Positions 8,653-18,834 of a DNA stretch of 64,000 nucleotides are shown one piece after another. The stretch's first letter is position 1; every line of letters begins with the position of its first letter. The notes under the pieces were generated by a model. The model saw only the letters and a list, made by a program, of their open reading frames with translations, ran no database searches and had not been told where the DNA came from. Source of the DNA: Bacteroidaceae bacterium (GTDB lineage Bacteria; Bacteroidota; Bacteroidia; Bacteroidales; Bacteroidaceae). The position numbers and the translations under genes were made by a program. The DNA is taken from assembly GCA_017451645.1 (NCBI GenBank), contig JAFTNZ010000012.1, forward strand, positions 1 through 64,000. The letters are read 5' to 3'.

Positions 8653-9894
8653 TTATTCTTTAACTCTCTTGTACCATATCACACTGCAATTCTCCTTTCG
8701 GAAGAGTTCTTTCGCAACTGCATGTATCTCTTCAGCGGTGATACTGCAATAACGGGACACCTCGTTGTTCAGTTCTTCGGCACAACCAATCAGCTCAAAT
8801 TGTGCCAGATTGATGGCATTGTTGAGGAAATTCATCCCATTGAAAGTGTGTACAGCTTCAAAACGGTTCTTTACTTTTTCCAATTCATCCTGACTCGCTA
8901 ACTGAGACTGCAATAACTCCAGTTCTTGCCAAATGGCCTTTTCTGCTTCATCCAATGATACATCCGGAAGAGGTTTTCCTGTGATTTGCAGGAAACCATC
9001 ATCCATGCTACCTGTAATGTAAGCATCAATCTGGCTGAAGAGAGGCCGTTCCTTGACGAGGTGCTGTATCAGTCTGCTTGATTGGCCGTTGGCCAGCAAG
9101 TCGCTGAGCATATCTGTGGCATAGTAGTGAGGGTGTCTTCTTCCACAAGTACGGAAATTGAGGTATAGGGCATCGAGCGGGACATTCCGCTCTACCTCTA
9201 ATCGCCGTATCTCTGTCTGAAGCGGTTCCTGAGGTAAATTTCGCGGAGTGATATTCCTTTGGGGAATAGGACCGAACCATTTTTCTGCCAACAGAACAGT
9301 CTCTTCGAACGAGATGTGTCCGACAACCGAGAGAATGGCATTGTTGGGGGCATAGTGGCTATAGAAGAATGATTTCACTTCATCTAACGTGGCGGTGGCG
9401 ATGTGGCTGAGCTCTAATCCTATGGTGGGCCAACGGTAAGGGTGCACCGTGTAAACCAAATTACGTACCAGATGATTGACATCGCCATAGGGTTGGTTGA
9501 GATAACGTTGTTTGAACTCTTCCATCACAACTTGCCGCTGAACCTCCAGGCTTTCGGGGGAGAAGGACAATGAGAGCATGCGGTCGGACTCCAACCAAAA
9601 TCCCGTTTCTACATTCTGGCGTGGAAGGGTGAGGTAGTAGTTGGTCACATCATTGGTGGTCCAACCGTTGTTTTCGCCTCCCGCTTCCTGTAGAGGAATA
9701 TCGTAAATGGGAATGTTTACGGAGCCTTCGAACATCAGGTGCTCAAAAAGATGTGCAAAGCCCGTCCGTTCTGGCGACTCATCGCGTGCTCCCACATCAT
9801 AGAGTACATTGATGGCTACCATTTGAGTGGTCAAGTCTTCGCTATGTACGATGCGCAGTCCGTTGTCCAGTGTGTGCCTGTTGACGCTTATCAT
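8653..9894 (-). CDS. M16-family zinc metallopeptidase
   Basis: A 413-aa single-unit M16 (insulinase/processing-peptidase) protein. The inverted zinc motif HxxEH is intact: His48, Glu51, His52 in 'FAHLFEHLMFEG', with the third ligand expected among Glu125/Glu126 in 'VVMEEFKQR'. The R/Y substrate-binding pair expected in a partner subunit is not obvious. No signal peptide is seen ('MISVNRHTLDNGLRIVHSED'), so it is probably cytosolic. It overlaps the cyclophilin gene by ATGA (9891-9894) and abuts the MATE gene, implying translational coupling. Confidence 0.9.
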   Translation of the reverse strand: MISVNRHTLDNGLRIVHSEDLTTQMVAINVLYDVGARDESPERTGFAHLFEHLMFEGSVNIPIYDIPLQEAGGENNGWTTNDVTNYYLTLPRQNVETGFWLESDRMLSLSFSPESLEVQRQVVMEEFKQRYLNQPYGDVNHLVRNLVYTVHPYRWPTIGLELSHIATATLDEVKSFFYSHYAPNNAILSVVGHISFEETVLLAEKWFGPIPQRNITPRNLPQEPLQTEIRRLEVERNVPLDALYLNFRTCGRRHPHYYATDMLSDLLANGQSSRLIQHLVKERPLFSQIDAYITGSMDDGFLQITGKPLPDVSLDEAEKAIWQELELLQSQLASQDELEKVKNRFEAVHTFNGMNFLNNAINLAQFELIGCAEELNNEVSRYCSITAEEIHAVAKELFRKENCSVIWYKRVKE

Positions 9895-10652
9895 TCTACA
9901 ACGCTTACTTTACGGATGATGACATCTTCTTCCGGACGATCGGCCCGACTGGTCTTTACCTGTTGGATGGTATCGACTATCTCCAAACCTTCAATCACTT
10001 CGCCGAAAACGGTGTATTGATTGTCCAAATGAGGTGTTCCTCCGATGGTGGTGTAGGCTTCTTTTTGTTCGTCGGTAAATTTGAAAGGTGGTTCGTTTGC
10101 TGTCTGTGCGTGAGCTTCGGCTATCAGTCGGTCCTGAAGTTGCTGTAAGCTGTCAGTGTCTCCTGATTTACGTATTTTATAGATTTCTTTCATGTGTTGT
10201 CTTACCAGTGAATCGAAAGCCGTCTTCAATCTCATCTGATTGAGCTGCTGTTCCATCGATGTCAATTGGGCAGGGGTGTAAATTTGTCCGGTGACGATGT
10301 AGAACTGGCATCCGGATGAACGTCGTTCGGGGTTTACCTCATCTCCTTGCCGGGCAGCGGAAAGAACCCCTTTTTTGTGGAAATGCTTCGGGTAAACAAA
10401 TTCTGCCGGTAGGGTGTAGCCGGTATCGCCCATACCCAATTGTTTTCCTGCGGGAGCTCCTTTAGAATCGGGGTCTCCTCCTTGTATCATGAAATTTTTG
10501 ATGACGCGATGAAAGAGGGTTCCTTCATAAAAACCATCATGTGCCAACTTGATGAAATTATCACGGTGAGTGGGGGTGTCATCGTATAGCTCGACAGTAA
10601 TGTTTCCCTTTGATGTCTCAATAATCAGTTGTGTTCCTTTTTTGTTTTCCAT
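9891..10652 (-). CDS. Cyclophilin-type peptidyl-prolyl cis-trans isomerase
   Basis: A 253-aa cyclophilin. The fold signatures run from 'IIETSKGNITVELYDDTPTH' through 'YEGTLFHRVIKNFMIQGGDP' (catalytic Arg in 'FHRV', then 'MIQGGDP') to 'GCQFYIVTG' and 'YTVFGEVIEGLEIVD'. A helical insertion of about 75 residues ('PAQLTSMEQQ...' to 'FTDEQKEAY') interrupts the canonical domain, which explains the length above the usual 160-190 aa; this insertion is common in Bacteroidales homologues. No signal peptide, so cytosolic. It lies 13 bp below the beta-helix gene and overlaps the M16 gene by 4 bp. Confidence 0.92.
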   Translation of the reverse strand: MENKKGTQLIIETSKGNITVELYDDTPTHRDNFIKLAHDGFYEGTLFHRVIKNFMIQGGDPDSKGAPAGKQLGMGDTGYTLPAEFVYPKHFHKKGVLSAARQGDEVNPERRSSGCQFYIVTGQIYTPAQLTSMEQQLNQMRLKTAFDSLVRQHMKEIYKIRKSGDTDSLQQLQDRLIAEAHAQTANEPPFKFTDEQKEAYTTIGGTPHLDNQYTVFGEVIEGLEIVDTIQQVKTSRADRPEEDVIIRKVSVVE

Positions 10653-10665
10653 TATTCAATCGTTT

Positions 10666-13176
10666 TTATTTCCATTTGATATTCATTCGCTTGAGTACCG
10701 TAGCACTTGCTCCTGTAGAACCCGTATGCTGTATGCCTGTACCTCCGTATGCCGATGGGATGATTGTTGCTGATAGCGTGACCTTTGTCTTCAAATCGGC
10801 TTTATGTGGCTCCGGTAGCGGGAAGATATTGTGGACATGAGCTGTCAGTTTCTGTCCCTCTGTCTTTAGTCGGATGATGCATCCTTTGCGATAGCAAATG
10901 GATGAGACTGCCGGGCTGATGGGAGTGGCTTCTCCATTGGTGTATTTCATCAGCAGAAAATCTACAGCTTTGTCGTTTTGGGTGGTGCGGATAATGCGTA
11001 AGGCATATCCTGAGAGCGTGTATGTGTCGAATTTGATATAAATATCCATGTATTGTCCGGTAGCACTACCGAATCCCTGTCCGGCGGTTTTGCATGGATC
11101 TGCGTGGAGGGTTATTTCCATGTCGCCGTATTCGCATGGTAATGGTGTGTACAGAAGACGGGCTCCACGTGATTGTTGAATCAGTCCCCATGAATGTGCT
11201 GCCCCATCGACACCGTGTCCGTACGTCCAAGGACATTCTGTAGTGTCCGTCTTCCATTCATAGGCCTGGGTATCAAGAGGCTTATATGTATCTACTGTCC
11301 AAAAACCGGGCAAACGTTGTGGTTGTAACATGGGAGGGAAATCTGAAAAGTCTGTATCAAATGAAGCTACTTTTTTGCCCTTTATCTCAATGGGCTTATC
11401 TGTTGCAGTGGTTGCAGATTCCCCATAGGGACTGCGCTGATGCTTGGGTGTGAGGGTAGCCAGAATGTAGTATCCGTTGTCAGCTGTGGTCAGCCGGTAG
11501 CTTTGCTTAGGGGTGTTTGCGGGGGAGGTGGCAACAGGGATTGCTCCATCGACTCCAGGAGTAAGGTTACGCATCCAGGTGATGGAAGAGTGGTCTTTGC
11601 GTTCTTGCAAGTCAAGTTCATATTGCAGGGTCAGGGAATCTCCTTTTTGGATCAACCGGATAGGTCGGATGATGGCCGGAGGTGGCAATTGGTGCGGATG
11701 CACATGGACTACACAAGCAGCTTCCAATCCAGCGGGAGTGGTAGCTATGATTTGGATATCTTCTGTCTCTTCACTGCTGTTTCTGCCTATGACAAGCAAT
11801 GAACCGTCAGGTTGGTGTACGATTTGGATACACGATGGATTTTTTCCGCTCACATGCCAACGTAAATTTTTCCAGGTTTGGGAAAAATCCGGTTCCTGCA
11901 TGAATCCTCTTGCTGTAGCTATCAGGTGTAAAGTGTCTATGTCCGATTCTATGTTAGCCTGACGATGGTTTAGTGTGAGCGAAATACTCTTTCGGGTGTA
12001 TCTCTCCAACAGGGATTCCGGTTGGTGGGCAGGATTCCATCCGTCCCCGTTATCCGTCAGGTTCAGCAGATTATAAACGACAGTATCTCCTGTCTCTCCG
12101 GGATTGAAAAGGTGCTTGGGAAGTGTCAGTCTGTAGGCTTTCAGCAGTTCCTTTCCTGTCATATCCACAGTCAGATGCTGATGGGCATGATTGATGAAAA
12201 GTGGTTTCCCGTTCTGTGTCAGACCATATTGGTAACTTCGTTGGTCATCGGTAGGATAGGGGGTCCACTCGATAGAAAGATCGGGGTGTTGACACTGCCA
12301 TCGACTATCCACCATTGTGACAGGACTTCCGATTTTTGTGAGATACTGTTTTCCGTCAGTCAATGAATGGAAGTCGCAATCAAGAAATACGGCTCCTGTG
12401 CCTTGTGTGGAATAGAAGGGTTTTCCACTGAAGAACGTGAATCGGCACCGATGATAAATGCCTGTACCACACAGAGCATCGTCCGTACATTCAAAATAGC
12501 AGTTGTCGAAGAATGTACGCTTGGCCCCCACTAATGGACAGAGGTTTAACCGGCTGATAAACCGGCAATTGTAGGCAGCTATCCGATCGCCCTGGCAAAT
12601 GGCTAACTGAGCTTGTACAATGGCATCTGCCCTGCGCCTTCTGTTGAAAGTGGAATCTTCAGGATATATGAGGTCAACGTTGCAATAATTTCCTAACGTA
12701 AGATTTTCTAATGTAATGTCTTCACCTGTCAGATGCAGCATAGTGAAATTTCCTACGGCTCCCTGTGTCTGTCCTCTATTGGACGCAATCACTGTCTGTT
12801 CGGGAGTCTTTCCTAACCCGACCAAACGTAAATGGTCCACTTTAATCTTCAGCCCGTATGGAATGTGTTCACCCGGTAATGGTTTTCTGTCTTCCGAATC
12901 ATCAGGGTTGTCAATCCAGTAAACAGAGGGGGTGATGTGGATGGTCAATGGGTGTTGTTCTGTAAATGTTCCTTTTGGCAACTTGTTCTGTATATCTTCT
13001 GCTGCTAACAAAGCCTCTCTTAATGAATGGAAGTGAATACTGTCCGGAGTGGATTCGGGGGACACTATCCAATGATGTCCGTCGGGGACAGAATCTCCTT
13101 TTGGATGCCGGAAGATGTTTTGTGCTGTACCGTTTACGACAACCAGAAGTATACAGATGAAGAGTGTTCGTTGCAT
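10666..13176 (-). CDS. Secreted right-handed beta-helix (pectinesterase-like) protein
   Basis: 836 aa from the ATG at 13176, which begins a good signal peptide ('MQRTLFICILLVVVNGTAQ'); a longer in-frame ATG at 13239 would bury it and lies upstream of the promoter box. Residues about 60-300 form a pectin-lyase-like parallel beta-helix ('HLTGEDITLENLTLGNYC', 'YNCRFISRLNLC', 'FFDNCYFECTDDALCG'). The middle (about 400-580) looks Ig-like, and the last 200 residues resemble a LamG/concanavalin sandwich. The pectin methylesterase catalytic motifs are not obvious, so enzymatic activity is uncertain; it may bind rather than cleave. A minus-strand TACCTTTG box at 13199-13206 is its -7 element. It heads the operon with the cyclophilin, M16 and MATE genes. 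Confidence 0.75.
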   Translation of the reverse strand: MQRTLFICILLVVVNGTAQNIFRHPKGDSVPDGHHWIVSPESTPDSIHFHSLREALLAAEDIQNKLPKGTFTEQHPLTIHITPSVYWIDNPDDSEDRKPLPGEHIPYGLKIKVDHLRLVGLGKTPEQTVIASNRGQTQGAVGNFTMLHLTGEDITLENLTLGNYCNVDLIYPEDSTFNRRRRADAIVQAQLAICQGDRIAAYNCRFISRLNLCPLVGAKRTFFDNCYFECTDDALCGTGIYHRCRFTFFSGKPFYSTQGTGAVFLDCDFHSLTDGKQYLTKIGSPVTMVDSRWQCQHPDLSIEWTPYPTDDQRSYQYGLTQNGKPLFINHAHQHLTVDMTGKELLKAYRLTLPKHLFNPGETGDTVVYNLLNLTDNGDGWNPAHQPESLLERYTRKSISLTLNHRQANIESDIDTLHLIATARGFMQEPDFSQTWKNLRWHVSGKNPSCIQIVHQPDGSLLVIGRNSSEETEDIQIIATTPAGLEAACVVHVHPHQLPPPAIIRPIRLIQKGDSLTLQYELDLQERKDHSSITWMRNLTPGVDGAIPVATSPANTPKQSYRLTTADNGYYILATLTPKHQRSPYGESATTATDKPIEIKGKKVASFDTDFSDFPPMLQPQRLPGFWTVDTYKPLDTQAYEWKTDTTECPWTYGHGVDGAAHSWGLIQQSRGARLLYTPLPCEYGDMEITLHADPCKTAGQGFGSATGQYMDIYIKFDTYTLSGYALRIIRTTQNDKAVDFLLMKYTNGEATPISPAVSSICYRKGCIIRLKTEGQKLTAHVHNIFPLPEPHKADLKTKVTLSATIIPSAYGGTGIQHTGSTGASATVLKRMNIKWK

Positions 13177-13244
13177 AATGTCAGAATCCTTTTGTCTGCA
13201 AAGGTAGGGATAAACTCTGTAATATGGAAATTTAAACAAAAAAC

Positions 13245-13276
13245 TTTGTCCATAGATTGATTTTTGCGTATATTTG
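13245..13276 (+). promoter_or_regulatory. Promoter of metA-U32 operon
   Basis: TTTG at 13245-13248 and TATATTTG at 13269-13276, 20 bp apart, are full matches to the Bacteroides -33 and -7 elements. The metA start is 29 bp downstream, preceded by AAGGAG (13291-13296), an unusually canonical Shine-Dalgarno for this group. Confidence 0.7.
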
Positions 13277-13305
13277 CGCCTCGTTAAAACAAGGAGAATT
13301 TAAAT

Positions 13306-14223
13306 ATGCCATTGAATTTGCCCGACAAACTGCCGGCTATAGAACTGTTGAAGCAGGAAAATATCTTTGTGATTGATAATTCGCGTGCAACGCAGCAGGA
13401 TATTCGTCCACTGAAAATCGTAGTGCTTAATCTGATGCCGTTGAAAATTACGACGGAAACGGATTTGATCCGACTGTTGTCAAATACACCGCTTCAGTTG
13501 GAGATTTCGTTCATGAAGGTGAAAAGCCACACGTCAAAGAATACTCCTGTAGAACATATGAAAGCTTTCTATCGCGACTTCGAAGTGATGCGTGATGAGA
13601 AATTTGACGGTATGATAATTACTGGCGCTCCTGTGGAACACATGGATTTTGAAGAAGTGGCTTATTGGGATGAAATATCAGAGATTTTCCGGTGGGCACG
13701 CACACATGTGACTTCTACCTTATACATATGTTGGGCCGCGCAAGCCGGGCTTTACTGCCATTATGGTATCCCAAAATACAAACTCGAAAAGAAAATGTTC
13801 GGAATCTTCAAACATCGTGTCAGCAATCCGTTATTGCCGATTTTTCGAGGATTTGATGATGAGTTCTATGTTCCACACAGCCGCCACACTGAGGTGAGGC
13901 GCGAAGATATCCTCAAAGTTAAGGGGCTTGACCTTATTTCCGAATCAGATGAATCAGGAGTCTATATGGTGTTGGCTCGTGGAGGAAGGGAAATCTTCGT
14001 TACCGGTCATTCGGAATATTCTCCATTGACTCTTGATACGGAATACAAGCGGGATCTTGGCAAGGGACTCCCTATTGAACTTCCTGTCAATTACTACCGT
14101 GATGATGATCCGGAGAAAGGGCCTTTGGTGCAATGGCGTGCTCATGCTAATCTCTTTTTCCAGAATTGGCTCAACTATTATGTCTATCAGGAGACTCCTT
14201 TCGACATCAACGAAATAAAATGA
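13306..14223 (+). CDS. metA: Homoserine O-acyltransferase MetA (probably acetyl-specific)
   Basis: A 305-aa MetA, first committed step of methionine synthesis, acylating homoserine. The catalytic residues are in canonical positions: Cys142 in 'YICWAAQAG', and His235 and Glu237 in 'TGHSEYSP'. Residue 111 is Glu in 'TGAPVEHM'. In this family Gly111 is linked to succinyl-CoA use and Glu111 to acetyl-CoA use, so this enzyme is probably an O-acetyltransferase despite its usual 'succinyltransferase' label. Its stop overlaps the U32 start by ATGA (14220-14223). A good promoter and Shine-Dalgarno precede it; no SAM-responsive leader structure was recognised. Confidence 0.95.
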   Translation: MPLNLPDKLPAIELLKQENIFVIDNSRATQQDIRPLKIVVLNLMPLKITTETDLIRLLSNTPLQLEISFMKVKSHTSKNTPVEHMKAFYRDFEVMRDEKFDGMIITGAPVEHMDFEEVAYWDEISEIFRWARTHVTSTLYICWAAQAGLYCHYGIPKYKLEKKMFGIFKHRVSNPLLPIFRGFDDEFYVPHSRHTEVRREDILKVKGLDLISESDESGVYMVLARGGREIFVTGHSEYSPLTLDTEYKRDLGKGLPIELPVNYYRDDDPEKGPLVQWRAHANLFFQNWLNYYVYQETPFDINEIK

Positions 14224-16067
14224 TTTGTCAGCGAGAAATAGAATTATTGGCACCGGCCAAGAATCTGGAATGTGGAATCGAAGCTATACGTCACGGAGCA
14301 GATGCTGTATATATTGGTGCTGCCCGTTATGGAGCACGCGCTTCGGCAGGAAACAGCCTTGATGACATCCGGCTACTGGCAGAATTTGCTCACCTGTATA
14401 GGGCACGTGTCTATGTGACGGTGAATACGATTCTCCGTGATGATGAATTGGCTGACACGGAGCAGATGATACACCAACTTTACAAGATTGGAGTGGATGC
14501 AATCATTGTACAAGATATGGCGGTTGCCCGTATGGAACTTCCTCCTATAGCTCTTCATGCCAGTACGCAGATGGATAACCGTACACCGGCGAAGGTGCGT
14601 TTTCTTGCTGATGCGGGGTTTACTCAAGTGGTGCTTGCACGAGAACTGTCGTTGGATGAAATAGCTGGGATTCATCGTGCGGTACCCGATATTCCTTTGG
14701 AAGTATTTGTCCATGGTGCCTTGTGTGTGAGTTATAGTGGACAATGTTATGTGTCTGAGGCCTGCTATGGTCGCAGTGCCAATAGGGGAGAGTGTGCACA
14801 GTTTTGTCGTTTGCCGTTTCAGATGGAGGACGCTGACGGGAGGGTGATGGCGCGCGACAAGCATCTGCTATCACTGAAAGACCTCAATTTGAGTGACAGT
14901 CTGGAGCAGTTGCTTGATGCCGGTGCATCATCTTTGAAGATTGAAGGGAGGCTCAAGGATGTCACTTACGTAAAGAATGTAGTGGCTTGGTATCGGAAAA
15001 AATTGGATGCCATTATCCGACGCAGGCCGGAGTATCGTCGCGCATCATCCGGCAGGGTTGCTTTAGAATTTCAGCCACAACCTGACAAAAGTTTCAATCG
15101 AGGTTTTACTCACTATTTTCTTGAGGGGCGTGTGCCTGATATCAGTTCGTTTGATACTCCGAAATCGATGGGAGAAGAGATGGGAATGGTGAAAGAAATA
15201 CGTGGGAATTCTTTTACTGTGGCCGGAGTGAAACCCTTCAGCAATGGAGATGGGCTTTGTTATATAGACTCTACTGGTCGTCTTCAAGGATTTCGGGTCA
15301 ATCGTGTGGAGGGTAATCGTCTTTTTCCTCAAGATATGCCTGCTCGTTTGTTGCCCCGTACGCGTCTTTTTCGGAATTTCGACCAGAAGTTTGAACAACA
15401 GTTGTTTCGGCATTCGGCAGAACGTCGTATTTCTGTAGAAATGCTGTTGAAAGAGACACCGTTCGGTTTCTCGCTTACGCTGACAGATGAGGATGATATT
15501 CGGGTTACTGTAGCTTGGGAATATAAAAAAGAGCTGGCTCGTACGCAACAGGTAGAAAATCTTCGTACCCAACTTTCCAAATTGGGTAACACCCCTTTTG
15601 AGCTTTCTGCATTTCAAGTTGAATGGGACGACAATTGGTTTCTTCCTTCATCAGTTGTTGCCGACTGGCGTCGTCAGGCAATAGAGGCTCTGCTTCGTGC
15701 CCGTCGGATAAACTATCATCGTTTGCCTGCCGGAAGGAAAGGAAAGTTTGGAAATAATTATCCTACCGATAGGCTCAATTATTTGGGCAATGTGATGAAT
15801 CATGAAGCAGAAGCTTACTATCGTGCTCATGGCGTTTTGTCCATAGCTCCGGCTTTTGAGGTGTGTCGTCCTGAAGGTGAGCAGGTGGTGATGACTTGTA
15901 AGCACTGTCTGCGTTACAGCATGGGATGGTGTCCTGTACACCATCGCGAATCCTCGCCATATCGCGAACCTTATCATTTGGTTTCGGGTGACGGGCGACG
16001 TTTTCGCTTACAGTTTGACTGTCGTCATTGTCAGATGAAAGTCGTTGGTCCGCTTCCAAAGAAATAG
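14220..16067 (+). CDS. U32-family protein (RlhA/YdcP-like)
   Basis: A 615-aa member of the U32 'collagenase' family. The start at 14220 overlaps the metA stop and gives the standard N-terminus 'IELLAPAKNLECGIEAI'; a longer in-frame ATG at 14166 lies inside metA and is unlikely. The cysteine-rich motif 'CYVSEACYGRSANRGECAQF' near residues 175-195 matches the family's Fe-S ligand region, and a C-terminal pair of Cys clusters ('CKHCLRYSMGWCPVHH', 'CRHCQ') is also present. Length resembles E. coli RlhA, which takes part in 23S rRNA C2501 hydroxylation, rather than the shorter TrhP. RNA modification is thus more likely than proteolysis, but the target is inference. Confidence 0.88.
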   Translation: MICQREIELLAPAKNLECGIEAIRHGADAVYIGAARYGARASAGNSLDDIRLLAEFAHLYRARVYVTVNTILRDDELADTEQMIHQLYKIGVDAIIVQDMAVARMELPPIALHASTQMDNRTPAKVRFLADAGFTQVVLARELSLDEIAGIHRAVPDIPLEVFVHGALCVSYSGQCYVSEACYGRSANRGECAQFCRLPFQMEDADGRVMARDKHLLSLKDLNLSDSLEQLLDAGASSLKIEGRLKDVTYVKNVVAWYRKKLDAIIRRRPEYRRASSGRVALEFQPQPDKSFNRGFTHYFLEGRVPDISSFDTPKSMGEEMGMVKEIRGNSFTVAGVKPFSNGDGLCYIDSTGRLQGFRVNRVEGNRLFPQDMPARLLPRTRLFRNFDQKFEQQLFRHSAERRISVEMLLKETPFGFSLTLTDEDDIRVTVAWEYKKELARTQQVENLRTQLSKLGNTPFELSAFQVEWDDNWFLPSSVVADWRRQAIEALLRARRINYHRLPAGRKGKFGNNYPTDRLNYLGNVMNHEAEAYYRAHGVLSIAPAFEVCRPEGEQVVMTCKHCLRYSMGWCPVHHRESSPYREPYHLVSGDGRRFRLQFDCRHCQMKVVGPLPKK

Positions 16068-16069
16068 TC

Positions 16070-17056
16070 ATGGAAATGAAAAGTTTTTCCTTTATTTCTG
16101 TTTTTTGGTTTGGACTTCTGTTTGTATTAGCCTTTTTATTGGAAGGATGTCGTTATTGTCCGCCGGATTACAATGATTGTTCTATTTCTAAAGATGAGCG
16201 GGACTCGTTGCTCTATCTTTGGGAGCATCATATCACCTTCAATTCCAATTTTGAGGTAACTGTCGATTCTGTTATCCTTCAGGAACGTTTCTTATCTAAG
16301 GATTTTGCGGTACTTCATCGTGAAGACCGTATTGTAGTGGCCGACTTTATGATACTACCACATGACAGCATCGATAGCATATGGGTAAAAGTGGCTCATG
16401 ACCAATTGACGATGGGGTGGATACGCCGTACGGATTTGCTTTCTCAGGTAGTTCCGATAGATCCTGTATCGAAAATTATCCATGCATTCAGTGCCAATTC
16501 CAACCGGTTGGCCGCAGTAACAGGATGGGTATTCCTGTTACTGTTGGTCGTCGGATGGATTGGACGTCATCGTTTAAAACGTATCTTTGACAACAAAGTG
16601 GACAGTCTGTATCCACTTTTGCTTTGTTTGTTGTCGTCATCAATGGCTATGGCTTATACCGGTGTTCAGACCTATGTACCCAAAGATTGGACACATTTTT
16701 ATTACAATCCATCGTTAAATCCATTGCTCCTTCCTATGGGCATTTCTCTTTTTGTCTGCCTCTTTTGGGGAATGGTTGTGGTTAGTGTTGCAGTGATTGA
16801 AGAAGTTTTTCGGAAACTGCCGTTTCTTGGTGTGTGTTATTATGTGTTGTTTTTGATTGTTCTTTGTTTGGCTTGCTACCAGCTTTTTGTGTCTTTCCCA
16901 TCTTTCTATTTCGGTTTGTTCTGCTTGGTGCTTTTGTGGGGATACTTCTTTTTTTGTTGTGTCCGACGCAGATCGAAAATTTATCGTTGCGGATATTGTG
17001 GCAACATTATTTCTCAAAAAGGGAAGTGCCCGCATTGTGGTGTAGTCAATGAATAA
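16070..17056 (+). CDS. Membrane protein with C-terminal zinc ribbon
   Basis: 328 aa starting two bases after the U32 stop; the ATG at 16070 is preferred over 16028, which lies within the U32 gene. The N-terminus is a hydrophobic segment ending 'LAFLLEGCRYCPP', readable as either a lipobox or an ordinary anchor. An extracytoplasmic part of about 120 residues follows, then four hydrophobic segments (about residues 150-300), then a C-terminal zinc ribbon with CxxC pairs ('CGYCGN', 'CPHCG'). The zinc ribbon should be cytosolic. Not recognised as a named family; likely translated with the U32 gene but no function can be given. Confidence 0.8.
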   Translation: MEMKSFSFISVFWFGLLFVLAFLLEGCRYCPPDYNDCSISKDERDSLLYLWEHHITFNSNFEVTVDSVILQERFLSKDFAVLHREDRIVVADFMILPHDSIDSIWVKVAHDQLTMGWIRRTDLLSQVVPIDPVSKIIHAFSANSNRLAAVTGWVFLLLLVVGWIGRHRLKRIFDNKVDSLYPLLLCLLSSSMAMAYTGVQTYVPKDWTHFYYNPSLNPLLLPMGISLFVCLFWGMVVVSVAVIEEVFRKLPFLGVCYYVLFLIVLCLACYQLFVSFPSFYFGLFCLVLLWGYFFFCCVRRRSKIYRCGYCGNIISQKGKCPHCGVVNE

Positions 17057-17085
17057 AGGGAGGAACTAATTTATAGAACCTCCCT
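17057..17085. repeat. Short copy of the CTAATTTATAGAACCTCCCT repeat
   Basis: Directly after the stop codon at 17056, AGGGAGG (17057-17063) pairs with CCTCCCT (17079-17085). The 20 bases at 17066-17085 are identical to the right arm of the 189-bp inverted repeat behind kdsA (21893-21912). It looks like an internally deleted or solo form of that element and could act as a terminator hairpin. Confidence 0.7.
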
Positions 17086-17090
17086 AAAAA

Positions 17091-17118
17091 AATAAGGTGT
17101 ACTCGAATACACCTTATT
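17091..17118. terminator. Bidirectional terminator between zinc-ribbon gene and mscL
   Basis: Perfect 11-bp arms AATAAGGTGTA (17091-17101) and TACACCTTATT (17108-17118) with a 6-nt loop, flanked by A-rich and T-rich runs, lie between convergent genes. Confidence 0.7.
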
Positions 17119-17144
17119 AATATATAACGATGCAGAGTTGCATC

Positions 17145-17609
17145 TTACTTCTTTTCCTTTAAGAGGTCGCGGATTTCAGTGAGGAGCACTTCTTCTTTGC
17201 TGGGAGCCGGAGGTGCGGGAGGAGCTACAGGAGCTTCTTCTTTCTTTTTACGCTCAGTCATCTTCTTGATGAGGCTGACAAAGCAGAAAATAGAGAAGGC
17301 GATGATGAGGAAGTCAAATGTCTGTTGGAGGAAGTTTCCATAATTCAGAGTCACCTCAGCCACAGCAGGAGTAACTACTTCGCCCGCTTCGTTTACCACT
17401 TCAGGTACAGCTTCCTGCATCACCCACTTGAGGTCCTTGAAGTTTACGCCACCTACAGCCAGACCGATAGGAGGCATGATGATATCATTTACGACACTGG
17501 TTACAATTTTACCGAAGGCACCACCTATTACTACACCGACAGCCATGTCGATGACATTACCCTTCATGGCAAACGCCTTGAAGTCTTGCAAAAAAGTACT
17601 TTTTCCCAT
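17145..17609 (-). CDS. mscL: Large-conductance mechanosensitive channel
   Basis: A 154-aa MscL, the homopentameric inner-membrane emergency valve opened by membrane tension under hypo-osmotic shock. The N-terminal amphipathic helix and TM1 ('[21 protein letters not shown]') are diagnostic, followed by 'PPIGLAVGG', a periplasmic loop, TM2 ('[18 protein letters not shown]') and a charged C-terminal helix bundle after a Pro/Ala-rich linker. The loop carries a Val/Glu-rich stretch that makes it slightly longer than in E. coli (136 aa). A minus-strand TATATTTG box (17641-17648) is its -7 element, close to the divergent gapA promoter. Confidence 0.95.
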   Translation of the reverse strand: MGKSTFLQDFKAFAMKGNVIDMAVGVVIGGAFGKIVTSVVNDIIMPPIGLAVGGVNFKDLKWVMQEAVPEVVNEAGEVVTPAVAEVTLNYGNFLQQTFDFLIIAFSIFCFVSLIKKMTERKKKEEAPVAPPAPPAPSKEEVLLTEIRDLLKEKK

Positions 17610-17740
17610 CTTTATAGATATTTATGTTTGAATTTTGCCGCAAATATAAAAACAATTTTGTACTTTTGCACCGCATTTGGGAACAAATGTTGTGAAATAG
17701 AGAAAAAAAGAGATTTTAAGCTTAGTTATAACATTCTTAA

Positions 17741-18766
<1,026 letters not shown>

Positions 18767-18801
18767 TTTTCCGTTTGCTTACAGAGTAATAAAGTAATCA
18801 G

Positions 18802-18829
18802 AGACTGCGTCACGTTGTTGGCGCAGTCT
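18802..18829 (+). terminator. Rho-independent terminator of gapA
   Basis: Arms AGACTGCG (18802-18809) and CGCAGTCT (18822-18829) enclose a 12-nt loop and run into eight T residues (18828-18835), a textbook intrinsic terminator 36 bp after the gapA stop. Confidence 0.85.
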
Positions 18830-18834
18830 TTTTT

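Noticed and set aside
13277-13305. Possible SAM riboswitch in the metA leader
   Set aside because: Only about 29 nt separate the -7 box from the start codon; no room for a known SAM aptamer and no matching pairing.
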